Positions 13,501-26,400 of a stretch of 64,000 bases of DNA are shown here, piece after piece. Position numbers and translations under genes: made by a program. Location: positions 372,001 to 436,000 of the forward strand of contig JAGQDJ010000075.1 of assembly GCA_022885665.1 (NCBI GenBank). Reading direction: 5' to 3'. The notes under the pieces were generated by a model. It ran no database searches. It saw nothing but the letters and a program-made list of their open reading frames with translations, and was not told the origin of the DNA. Source of the stretch: Triops longicaudatus. Taxonomy: Eukaryota > Arthropoda > Branchiopoda > Notostraca > Triopsidae. The stretch's first letter is position 1. Each line of letters begins with the position of its first letter.

Positions 13501-14451
13501 TTATGAATTTTGAACGATTTTTTAGCATATTTTCGATATAGCTTTGCTTGTCTCATGAATGCTGTATGAGGTGAAGACCTTTCTCCGCGGGATACGATGA
13601 GTTATTGCTCTACGCACTTTTTGCTACATTTCTCTTTGTGTATTTGCATTCAGCTGCCTTGCATCTACTTTGGAAACTTCTGGACTTGTTACCCTACGGA
13701 TCTACCTCCGCTTTGTGGGGAATAATACAGAGACCTTACGAACTGAATTGGATTTAACTCTTTGACTCGGAGATTGCCTGTACCTACTCCACCCTTTTAC
13801 AAAGGAACCGAAGACGGGAGATGGAAATCGTATAACTCCAGAAGGTATCAAAAAGGAACCAAAAGGTCGCTTTCTTTTGGCTTTTGGGAGACTTGTAGTC
13901 ATATTCTGCTTCGAGATTTCTAGATTAAGGTACTCAAACAGATGCTCGGCACGCAGCAGAGGGAGGTCGATGATTGTTATACTAAAAAAGGAATATTTCC
14001 AGCCTCGAGGAAGCCTTTTCCAGCTCACATAACATCCTACTATCCACTATTATATTGATAAGTGCATTTTTATAACTTACTATTAGAGTGTGTGCGAGTT
14101 TAACATAGCGGAAAATACAAGTAAAACCTACTTACCAACTACCAACCCACTGTGTTGTTTTTCCACTTTTAGCGACGAAATGATTAAAGACGAACATTTT
14201 CACAATGTAGAGTTCATTTTAAATAATATTGATCGTTTCACATTGTTGTACAAAGTCAAGATATTACAAAATGTACACAATAAATCCCGCAACACTTTAT
14301 ACAAGAAATTCCGTTTTTTGCGAAGTTGCACGTTGTTGGTACACTTACGCATCGATACATTAGTTCACGTCAATTCGATACGTTAACAAGTAGCAATTTT
14401 GATATCAACTTTTAGGACAAGTAAGAAAACGGCGCGAAATTTCAAATGACT
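4532..14451. other. Gene-poor intergenic stretch between CCDC39 and RYK
   Basis: About 9.9 kb with no exon chain, tRNA or conserved protein that I recognise on either strand. The open frames are short (under about 110 codons), overlap on both strands and are low in complexity. The genes on either side converge, so the right end should hold the 3' UTR of RYK; I found no clear AATAAA for it. Small structures seen: a tandem duplication of a 16-bp AT-rich word at 9133-9164, a perfect 16-bp palindrome at 9231-9246, and the inverted-repeat element listed separately at 11304-11840. Confidence 0.6.
11304..11840. mobile_element. Candidate inverted-repeat (foldback/MITE-like) element
   Basis: The first roughly 65-70 bp (AATTCTCT..., then GGGCTCAGACA, TTTTCCGTT, TCCGAGT) reappear in the same order in the reverse complement of the last roughly 75 bp. 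Small gaps and mismatches interrupt the match. Together the arms bound a 537-bp unit with an internal sub-hairpin (CTCGGAAAA / TTTTCCGAG near 11430-11460). There is no coding capacity. I could not find a clean target-site duplication, so the exact ends and the superfamily stay open. It could be an old DNA transposon remnant or an unrelated foldback structure. Confidence 0.5.
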
Positions 14452-17400
14452 TCATACAAAGCGGTTTAAATGAGCATGAAAGTCATGGAGGTAGGCGTGT
14501 AACTGCGTAATGGCAGGTCGATCATCCGGACTCATTGCCCAGCAATAGGCCATAACCGCAAACCTGGAAATCAAACGATTCAGAATTAAGAAAGGGTTCT
14601 TGAAAGCTTACACAAAACTTACAGTTCATCAGGGCAATTGAGCGGCTGCGCCAGACGGTATCCATCCTTTAAATAGGAAGCCATTTCAAAGGGATCTACC
14701 TCGAGGTACGGCTGCTGGGCCAACGTAGTCAACTCCCATAATAAGACCCCAAACATCCACTGCCAAAGTCATTGACTCTCATTAAACAGAGGGAAAATTT
14801 TTCCAAGAGAAAGAGAAAATAAACAAGCCTTAAAGTTTGTATTTACCACATCGGACTCGGGTCCAAATTCTTTGCGACTAATGCTCTCCACAGCCATCCA
14901 TTTAATCGGACGATTCTCGTTGTCTCCTAAACAATGATAATCTCCCGGGAACAAATCCCTTGATAAGGACGTATCACACAACTTAATCCTAAGATGATCA
15001 TCCACCCTGCGAACAGAAGTCAAAGCAAACACGAGGTTAGTCAATTTGTTGAACGACTAGACAACATCAAACACACGATCATATCTTCTCCATACTTTAC
15101 ACGAATTTTTATTTGCTCTTTCACAAAGTACTCAAAATTTTCTTTTATTGAGCGATAAAGTTTATCTTAGTCAACTAAGATAATAATTAGTCAACTAAGG
15201 TAGTAAAATATAAATTTAACTAATTGATTCTCACTAAAGTATTGACATCCGGACAGAAAAGCTCTGCGGGATAACTTTCTTCACGTTTACCTGAGAAAGT
15301 AACAAACTATAAACAAAGTTTAACCAAAATTCGAAAAACAAACAGAAAATAAAAATAAATAAGATTAAATAACCCAGCTTACAGATTTTAATGTTAAAAA
15401 AATCTTTTCACCCTTTTTATCCCTACATTCTTTCGTCTCATAAATCATCCATCTTCAGAAATCCATACACCATTTCGGGACAGAAAAACGGTTCCAGAGG
15501 GTTAACAAGTAAACCCAAGCAATGGTCGGGTGGACCGCGATAGGAATGGAAGAAAACGGCATTCCTCGTTATCACGAAATAAATACCTCCGTGTCCCCAT
15601 AAGATTAATGGACACTGGGTAAAGAGGGTTGGATTGTCAGTTTATATGAAAAGCAAGAACTTTGGCACATGCATTTGATCCCTATACCCCTTACAGCCTT
15701 TTGCTTCGTACTTCGCTGAAGGAGTGTAGAAATCCACCCATGTGGTTTCTGCCATTTTGATGAAGATGTTTGCTAGTTTCGTTCTCGTTATGGCTCGCAG
15801 TCACGACCTTAAGCTTGCTCTCCCTCTCATCTGCTCACTTATCATTCATCATCACCCCAGGAAAACAGACGAGAAAAACTAACCCTCAACACCCTTAAGC
15901 AGATACCGTAGTAATATATAGTGGACTCCCCGCGTTACGATCGACATGCGTTGAGCAAGATTCTATAATAAAAAATATTGCAAGTCCAACTCAACTGACA
16001 GTTCAAAGTAATTGATTGCACATTGGATCTTCAATTAAGCTTTTCATATAGAAGCCGCCTAAGTCGAAACTTACGAAAATCTTGCACATGTAAAACTCCA
16101 ATTTTGCTTTAAGTAAAAAAAAAATCAATGCCTCCCTCATCGACACAGTCAAACTTAATAAATTCAGCAGGCCGGAATTATTATTTTCCTTCGAGCATAA
16201 AATGTCAGTTTAAATGCAAATTATACACAGAACGGTTTCTGCGTTGGTTTTATTGCAAAACTTGAACACTATTCACGACAAACTAAGCTAACTAGTGAGT
16301 TCACCAACGGAAAACCATAAGCTGAACATTCTCGCGATATTGTCCTGTCTGAAAGAAGAATTAAAAGTAATCGTAACACTGGCCTTGTAAGCGCACTCAC
16401 ACACTAAAACGTAAGCAGGGTCGTAAAATGTTTTTCTTTTACTGTGAACTCCATTCCGAATCGAATGAACGCTTCCACCCTTACCACACTTAAATTCCTC
16501 GCCATTCAAAGGTCAGTGGAGCGCCTAAATACTGAACTCAAGGAGACAGTTCCCAAGGAAACTCGTGTGAGTTAGGTTATCACAAGCTAAATTCATTGCA
16601 AGGCGGATATTCCCTACCATACGTAATAACGTACTAAATATTCGCTGAATATTACTCTTTTTTCTCCCTCTCTCCCTCCTATATCGAATGAGGGTGAAGG
16701 GGGGTGATGGGAAGGTTAAATGTTTCTAACACATGCGAGCCACGTCCAGGGGTTTCACAAATTCGATCCATTTCACCCCTCTTTTGCTTGATAACATACT
16801 GTTTTCCACGTTCCCCTCTTTTTCACCCCTCCTTTTTCTTTTCCATTAAGTATGGAAGAGGGTACAATTGAGCGCGATAATTCTCTTTGCTCCCACCCTC
16901 TCTCAATCTTTTACCCCGTCTAATAATATGTTTAACCCCCTTGTAGCTTACATGCAATTTCGCGTGGCGACATCACGGTGTAATATCTTCCGTCGGTGAA
17001 GATACTGGAGGGCTAAAATGACTTGGATGGACATATCCACGATGACTTGCGTGGTCAAGGAATGGGTCGGTGCTTCAGGAGAGAATTTGCAATTCAAAAG
17101 AAACCTAGGGTAAAAAGTCAAATTGAAAAAAGTTACTACGGCGCTTGTCATACGTGGAAAATTCATATGTATGGAAATTTTAGAGAACGAACCAGGAGAA
17201 ATAAGCGATAACGAAATACGTAAAAGCACTTTTACATCTATGGTAAGTGAAGTGTTTCAATTTTATACTTTTTCAGGTTGGTGTAGCCTTGATGAGGGTA
17301 GACTAGTAGAGGGGCGTTTTGGTGATCACTGATGGATACGCCCAGTACTGATAACAAGTTGCGATGGTTCAAACCATAAAACGACATTCCTTCATTTAAC

Positions 17401-20400
17401 ATCAGCGAAATTTGCATCGGCGACGCTTGATCTTTGGCGAGAGAGCAGGTCCAAATAAATAAAAGTAATTGCATAAGAAACAGATACACATATTTTTTAT
17501 TCAACCATTTTACTAAGTTTTCATTTCTTTAAATATTTAAATTTTCCTTGTTTATTAAATTGTATCTTTTTACAGAAATCAACTGCTTTTAAGTTTTTAT
17601 TTCTCAAAATCTCCATAATGAGTGTCATCGTAATTTTAAACTCTTTTGTTACTTACATTTTGCTTTATTTTCAACTCTTGACATGTGCATTTCATTCAAA
17701 ATAGTAGGTCATGCTAGAATTTATTTAAAGAAATAAATAAAAGTGTTCTCACCTGTGACTGTTTTAACATATACATCTTGCTCGCAGCCGTTCGGCTCGA
17801 TCTGTACTCCGTACATCAGTCTCCCGAATGTACCTTCCAATATTGCTCCTCTCATTTTCAACCTCGACCTATACACAAGACAAAAACGACACGTATGCTT
17901 AAAACCAATTTCCTCCACTCATTGTACTTTCTCTAAACACATGTTTAAACCAAAGTTACTTTAAGAAAAGAAAATACACTTGGAAAGAACATCCAATCAA
18001 AATCAGCTCCGAGATTGACATCAAAGATTGACAGGGAAATGAAACCCATTTTGTCCCAAATGGAAAAAAGAAAACCGTGAGCATGGATTACCTATCGATA
18101 GAAAGGTCAGCCACTTTTTCTTGTAAGTCTTTGTACGGCCCGTTGCTGGAATGAGTGGTGGATCCGCTGTCCAAAGTATTGATGGAGTAGCTGGGTACGA
18201 CGGGCAATTCATGTCGCGAAGAAGCTTTCGAGCTGGCTTGATTTAAGAGCACGTTATGGTGATGAGTTTTGTTATGGCTGTGGCTGCTGCTGCTCGTGCT
18301 GTAGTGCTGCATCTTTTGGACCGGTGGCTGCATAATAGGCACGGCATACACGGGCGTACGTCGAAAGCTTGCACACGAGCTGCTATGACTTTTGATGGAG
18401 GCAGGCGGACCAGGGAAATCCGGGGTTTCCAAGCCACTGCGTTGCAAAAAAGCGCTAGTTTGCTGGCTATCTGCCGATGCGCTGCTCCTTACCCTACTGT
18501 TGTTTGCAAAGTAAATTAATAAAAGAACGAAAATGACAATACCGTCAAATTTAAAAATTATTTTAAAACCAGATTAATTCAAGCTGAAAACGACAGGACA
18601 TACTTATACAGATATTTATATATTTCAAGACGCACGTTTCGACCAGCTGCAAGAAACTGTTCACGTTAAGGAGATAAGAGACTGCAAAGTACTTACTCGT
18701 GGCGGCGTTTTTTGTTCCGGACGTAGAGGAAAGACGTTAGGAACACTAATCCAGCAACTAGAGCACAAGCACAGCCAATGGCGATATAAAACACCTGCGC
18801 TGTGTGATCTCCGGGTTCTGTGGCTGTGCTGTGGGGCTCTTCCACCTGAATCGCATGATTCAACGGCGGATTCTCATCTAAAAAAAAAAATTAGATTTTT
18901 TTCATCATAACTCTTTCCAATTCTTGTTTAAAATTCACTCATCTAAAACATTAAGAATAGCGTTTTCAGTTATACGTCAATTCTAATTTCCCTTTAGAAG
19001 GGTTAACCTCAAAGTAAGGAAAATCAAGGGAAACACGTAATTTGGGTATGAGAGCAATTCTTCAAAGTATTCGACAAATCTCTTTCTTTAATTAAACTTT
19101 AGGCATTCTTGCGTGTTAACTCCTTTTTTAGAGTAAAAACCTGGTTATTCAGAGGAAGGATTCAAGTACTTGAGTGAAAAAGTAGTAATTTTGCCTCTTT
19201 TATGTTGGCTCGCAAGAGGACAAAAAGTTAACTCGACCCATAAAAACTTCAACTTCCCATAAACAAGATTTAAAAATCCGAGTAAGCGTGACAAAATTCG
19301 TTGAAGGTGCTAAAAATTATCACCTCCCTCTAAGGCCTTTTTCTTTTAATAACAAAAGCACGACAAAAAAAAAGAGAACCGGCAGTATGAACAGTAAAAT
19401 GAAAAACTTCCTTTTCCCCGTTACACAAAACGCAAACATCTTTTAACGCCTATTGTTGCGAGGTGACAGGCACTTAACTGCAACAACCATCAAAGGTGAC
19501 AAATAGATGGCTAAACTCATTGCGTGTCGCTTTTTTCTTAATTTCTTTCTCGAAAAGCTCTCCTGTTGGCTAGCCTCTCCTTGAATCTTTAATTTCTTTC
19601 TCTCACCTTTTCTATGTTCTTATCCTTCCCGTGTACAATAAAAGGAGGCGTGGGCAATCCCGCACGAACTTCTCCATGTCTTTACATAAAGTCCTCCCCC
19701 TATATTTTCCTTTTCCAATTTATTTTGTCTTTTCTTTTTCTCGCTTCCTTAACTACTAAATGTCCCGGGTCACAAAAAGTAATAATAAATAAATCCTTCT
19801 TTATTTTTTTAATTTCGTTCTCTTCCATTCCCAACTTTCCTTTCCTTCTTGTTCCTTCCCTACCCATTTCGCATTCGTCTGATAACAACTCACACGTTTA
19901 ACAAGTTTCTGCTTTATACCTGGGACGGTCTTAAAAACCACAAAATTACAGGTATGTTTTCACACTGAACAAGGACGAGACAGACAGTAAAGAGAAAAGA
20001 GGTGGTTTCGGACATGGCGGTATTAAAAAGGGGTTATGAATATGTTTAATAACAAACCTTTGAGGCAAATTTTGCGGCGCCGAAACACCAAGGAAGTCGT
20101 TTCTCCACGGGACAAGCTCGCATTGACCGTGAAGACCACATCCACTTCCGCCGACGCCAATCCAGAGCAATAGAGCGCCAATCGGAAAGTTTGCTGACGC
20201 GTGGGCACGTTCCCCGCTAACGAGACGTTTAATTGGGGCGACGGAATCAACGCCGGATTCGAGACGTTTACGTGCAGCGAATAGGGCAACTGTTTTAGTT
20301 CCCGCACCAAGCCGAAAAACAATGAGAGAAAGAAAAACAACATTAGCGCAACCACAAACGAAGCGTTGAATTATGAACGAATCACATAAAGAATTCATAA

Positions 20401-23400
20401 AAAAACGTAACGAAAAATGAATTAAAAGTAACAGTCCCATTATTGTTGCTACCCTCTCTCCCTTCCTTGTCTCGTCTCAGAAAAAACGGTGAAATAAGAT
20501 AAAAATGAACGTAACGCACCAACCTATACAGGCAAATAGGTGACAATAGGAAAAACCGGAGACATTAAAACGTGAATAATTCTGATGAGTCATCGTTCCT
20601 CTTATCGTCCTGGAATCCCTGCAAAACAGCTGCAAACGCTCTCAAGATTATGCTCCCTTGCCCAGTATTGCCTTTTTCGGGGGATGTATAGGGTGCAGGG
20701 ATGAGAAACAGTTTTATTCTTCTTCGGCTTTTTCTAACCTAAATTTCCCTATTCTACTTTCTTTTGGCTCTTCCCTGGCTGCCTCCTAACTATAAAACCC
20801 AGCAGCTTTTCGGTTCCTTTTTAAGAACCTTTTGTGTAAGCGCTTTTATAAAGCTTTCGGAGGCGAGAGTGGAAGAAGCGGGGGCGAATTGGCGAACAAT
20901 ACGGTTTCCTAACGAAAGGAAACACCGCTAAAACCCCGTACGATCTGCCTTGGTATGACACTTCACACTGCCGGCGTGAAATGTCGCTATGCTTGAGAGA
21001 TTTTAGGCTTCTTTCGAACATCTTTTTATTTCAAATATTCACAACTGATGTTCCAAGATTATTCCAATTAATTATAGGAAAAAGAATGATAAAATTCGTT
21101 TATTACTTTGATAAAAACGGTAAAACTACTGGCAAAAATTACTCCGTTTAAAAACGCAAATTTCTTTCGAATTTTTAAGTTCCACACTCAGATTTCTCAA
21201 AAGTTTCAGCAATTCAGTGTCCAGCAAAAGAAAGCGTAAATTGCAGAAAATTCACCGTAATGGGGATTATTAGAAATTAACGAGTTAGACAGACATGTGC
21301 CAGACATCCCACTCATGCGGTTGTTATGCTGGACAAAAAATACGATCTTTTTGCGAAGACGCGTCGGTGACTTTAACTCGCAACAGAGACATGATATTCC
21401 AAGCAGACATAGCTCGTTAAGACAGAAGCAATGTTTTCCTTACTAAAACTGCGGCTCCTAGAAACAGATAACTCGATCTACTGCGCTACAATCTGTAAGT
21501 AGCAACCCTCGAAGCCTAGCATACTTGAGCGATTCAATTTGCTGTAAAAAGTCAACGATTGCGAGCTCGCGCTTGTAACCATTACCGGACTGGATTTGGT
21601 CTAGCTGTGTGATTCAAATAGCCTTGCCTTCATGAACTACAGAATCAAGAATAAAACTGACAGTTTAGTCAACCAGTTCATTTTGATGTCACTTTTGGAG
21701 GAGTTTTTCCTTCAATGACTTACGAAAAATAATGACAGCAAACTAACGAAATATGAAACTTATTTAAACAACTTTGCTTTGATTTTCATACTGAGTAACA
21801 ACACAGTAACCAAACTCAATGGTAACTCGTCCTAAGTCTACCTAGAATTCAGGTAACTTTGTGAAAACTTACGAAATACACTTTAACCGCACTTCAAGGT
21901 ATGAAAACACCGCATCATAAATTTTCCCGCATCTCCTCAAAGGAAAAACTGTTCTTTCTGCATACATTCGAAATTTGACCGTCTTCCAAACAAATCCCTG
22001 TAGCTTTTAGCTTGTAAAAGCTACAGAGGATCTCTTACGCGAGATAAATGGCCAAATTATAGAGCGTTTGATGCAAAAAAGGAATGCTTAAAAGCAAGCA
22101 CTCTGTATGTATCGATATCTCGAGTCCTTAAGGGTGTTACAAAAAGAGCAATAAAAGTAAACAAACGAAAAGGAAATGCCCAATAAACTTGGGGTGGCGA
22201 TTTCCACTAGTAACGTCTCAAGTCCTTACATGGTCAAACCATTGGACACATATATTTGGTAAGTATGTGAGCGTGAGTGTGACTGTATACATATCTCTGC
22301 GTGCAAAGTTGTGTCCATACGAGTTGTTTTCTTCGTTTCCTTTCTTTTCTATTCCCTTTTTTTCGCCTTCCATCACCTCGTATGCAAATGACGCTTCTGA
22401 TTTGCATACCAACACTCGCACTTTTCAACACGTTCTTCGGGGCCACCGTCTCTTTCCTTAAGTCCTTTTTTATTTTCGTCTACCTCTCTCTTTTTCTTAG
22501 ACCTACGGTGTTAGCAAACTTCTTCGTAGAAGAGTTATTTTCACATTTCTTTCAGAAGCTTCTCTTTGATTTGATGTTGGCACGTGACCAGGTTCATTTC
22601 TTTCTGAATCCAAAATGTAATAAAAAAATGAAAAATAAAAGGAATATTTTTTACCGGTGCTTCTGCTAAGCTCTGCCACGTGAAATATAAATCTGAAATA
22701 TGGGCTGGAACGGGCACTATGAAATTTAACGCGTATTCGTTGATGACACCTTCTCGCACGTAATACAATTCCGCAGACAAACCTGTAAAAAAAGAAAGAT
22801 GTTTATTGACATTCTTCTCGTCCAACATACTTTTCACGCATGGTTGCACGGAATGCTTCTGAAATTTAAATCTCTTTCGAAACTGAAATTCTTACGATTT
22901 TCCCTCCCGCGTCATGTGATCAAAAAACAAACCGATTTCTTTTCCAGACATCGTTCTCTCGCGTACGAGTTTCATTTATTTACAAATAAAAAATTCCGTT
23001 AGAATGTGATAAATTATGCTAAGCAATCCTCTAAACCTTTTTTAGAGAAACTAATACAAATACGCCATAAAGACCTGATTTTAATGAATACTTCGATATT
23101 CTAAAGAAAGGAAACTTGTCAGGACTTAAAAAAGACGAAAATGAAACCACTAGCTCTTTTCCTGACTTTTCCCTGAAAAATGGGAAACGGAGAACCCCAG
23201 CAGCTGCACGGCATAAAAATTCCCCTTTATTCGATCTTTTAATTATCCAGACTGTAAAACAAGAAGAAAACGAAACCCAAACCCGACAAAAAACGCACCA
23301 AAAAAGGGTGAAGTTTAACGCCTCGGAACAAACAAGACGGCTGTATTCCTACGGGCTTTTCCCCCTCACTATTCAACGTTGTTCTGTAAAGGAACTTCTG

Positions 23401-26400
23401 ACCCAAAGAAAAAAAAAAGCCCCTCCTTTTCCATGTCCCATGCAAATAATGTACAAAACGATCAAATTTCTTCCGTTTTCCATCACACATTACACTTTTT
23501 TCTCTTCGACTCTCTCTGCTTCGCTTGTCATTAGTATTTAACCTTTCCCCACCCCCCTTGTTACAATACTCCCCTATTTAACCCTCTCGTTCTTTCTTCA
23601 TTAATTTCTACCCCGCTTAAAATAAGAGACTTATTAAATATTCTCCTTGGCTAACAAAACGTTCCTGCTTTAAAAAACGTGAGAAAAGGTTCTCGTAGAA
23701 AAGATATACCTCAAAAATGTTTTCAAAAATATTAACAAGACATATGGAATACGAACAAAAAAATTACACAAAAGATTCCGCAATTTTTACAAATATTTAA
23801 AAAACGTAAAACGAAGAGCAAAGGTGACCAAACGTGAGAAACTCTGGGGCTAATAACCGTCGGTAATTATCGCTTTAAAGAAGGTAAGATCAACCAAAAT
23901 GGGAAGGGAACCTAAGCTTTTCTTTGTATTTTCCGGGGTGATAAACCTGTCAGCACATTCAACCCCCAGGTTTCCACCCCCTATTTCCTCCAAACTAGTA
24001 ATTTCAGTCCCAACTTCCTGACTTCCTTTCTCCGTCTCTTTCTCCGTCTTGCCATTCTGTCGTCCACCCTTACCCCCCAAAGGTTTAGAGACAAACTTTC
24101 TGGGGTAAAACGAAAGTAACGGCATAACACGTGAGCAAATGGCAAAGAAAAAGCCCAATCAGTTTCAAAACTTCACTAACTTCCTAACTAATTACAGTAC
24201 CCTTAAATTTCCCCTTTTTTCTCCCCTTTTTTCTCCCCTCTTTCCTCTTCACTCAGGGTGAAAGCAAAACTCGTTAACAACTTGTCAACGCGTCTTCCAT
24301 AAATAACCGATGCAAAACTAACAAAAATCAATCCAGGAGACAAAATGGGTAAAATATCTTTGACTAATGGGCGTGGCTTTGTAGGGAACTTCCTTCTAGA
24401 AAGAAATATAGCCCACCTGCTGGGTCAATTTGTCCCCTCCCTCCTCTTTTTTCACTTGCAAACAAAAAACGGAAGGAAAAAAAGAAAAAAGTTAATCGAG
24501 CCGCGCGTATGTTTATTTTTTTTTTCTTTTTCGCTTTTCCTTCCTCTCATCACACCTGGAATGAAAAGGCGTGGCTTACTGTTCGGGTGAGTAAAGCTGA
24601 TCTTCTCGACGTGATAAAACAAAAGACGATTTTTCTGTTCGTTTGAGCATGCATGATATCCAAAACCGAACAAGCACATTTTCATTTCAGTGAAAGAAGA
24701 AAGAAAATTGTCACGAAATTCTCTTCATGTTTCTTTTCCTTTTTTTTATCTTCTTTTGGTCATCTCAGGTGCCACCTCATTACATATGCATGACACTCCA
24801 AACGTGTCTGCGGCCCTGGAAAAGCCTCGCTAAGGATCCAAGCGACAATCCAGACGTTGACGTCACTAAAATATTTTTCTATCTAAGCCTAATGTGAGTT
24901 CAAAAGTCAAAATAAGACATAAACTTATTACGGAAATCAAACTATAATAAACAATTGAAAGATTGCCGTTAAGTTTATCCTAATAACTTAACTACAAAAA
25001 ACCAAAGGACAAAAATATTCCAATCTGTAGTTCTAGAAAGTACGATAGTATCCATTAATGATTACAGGGCATCAAACGTCCACATAACACGAAGAACACT
25101 AAAAAATAATTAATTTGTATATTATTACTAAATTGTAGTTTATGTTCAACAGTACACATTTTTACCATATACATTATAAAAAGTAAAAAAAAAAAAACTG
25201 AGAGAAAATTAAACAGATGAATTACAAGCGTTCACCTTTGTTTCTATGGGATTTCCCAAATACTCCTGGGACTTTCAAAGTCGCATTGCATCACGGATTT
25301 CTGTGTTTCTAGAATTCCAAAACAGGGACCACGATTTTAGGAAGAAAAAGACCAGAAATAGTACACTTCTCGTTCTGTACCTATAAAGTTTACCATTATA
25401 ACTTGTGAGAGACAAAGAATTTCAACTTCTTGGGCGCAGAAGGTAAAAGAGACCGCAGAAACTGAAAATTTCCTAAATTCTTTGACTCTGCTCCTCTTTA
25501 ACCCCACACGGTGGGATGGCAGAGAGTTAACACATGTCACATGTTCGCTTCCACCAGAAACCTTTTGACACGACGCATCCTGGGTCTTTAATTAAGCATG
25601 CAAGAAAGGCCAAAGAGTTCAAGCTTTTGAAAAAGAAGGGGAGATAAAGACAGAAAAAAGGTCAAAGGCGACTTTTACCCCCAAACTGACAAGTTCAAGT
25701 GGCTCAAGATTTCCTTCATCCTACGTATACAACACAAGCACACTCTCATCCGATAATCAAACTTTTATCTCATCTTCCGCCTTTTTTGCCTACTTTCCAC
25801 CCTTTGATTTCTCCCTCTCTTTTACCCTCTCGAACCTTATAGAGAAGAACATGTCTTCCCTTTTCCTTCCAGAATACATGCGTCGGAAGAATACCAGCCA
25901 CGCGCTCATAACGAGATAAGAATTTTCTTCATCTTAAATAAACAAATGCACTTTAACCACTGGAAGAAAACAGATTTTCTAAAAATTGTGTCCTAAAACT
26001 TAAACACTATTTGGCCCTTTTTTTAGAACATTACAACAATCGACCACAAAACAATTTTTTGTCCATTTGTAAATCAAATGTGCTCTGAACTGTATATACT
26101 ATCTGACATAATGATTGGAAATAAAACACTTACGAAAGCAATAAACGAAATGAGCCTTAAGCCTTTAAAGACAAAGAGTTCAAAACGAGATCACAACTAT
26201 TTTTTTTATCTCTTTCCTTTCTTTTACCTTCCTAGGCTTGGAGTACTAACACAAGAACCCCAAGGCGATTGTTAACAAGTCGATTAATAATGTAACCCAA
26301 ACATCTTCCTGGCTTTTACGCTTGTAGCTACAAAATTAATTTTTCTTCACCCCCCAGAAACGAGAACTATAAAATCTCACTGGTTAAAAGCTTGCCCAAC

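Noticed and set aside
14090..14386. 98-codon plus-strand frame just downstream of the RYK stop
   Set aside because: Lies where the RYK 3' UTR should be, antisense to it, with no recognisable motif.
20023..20355. 110-codon minus-strand frame taken as a free-standing gene
   Set aside because: Only its central part (20058-20289) is coding, as the second WIF exon of RYK; the ends are intron.
23116..23541. 141-codon plus-strand frame in RYK intron 1
   Set aside because: Low-complexity Lys/Thr/Ser-rich composition in a pyrimidine-rich intron; no homology recognised and no splice or promoter support.
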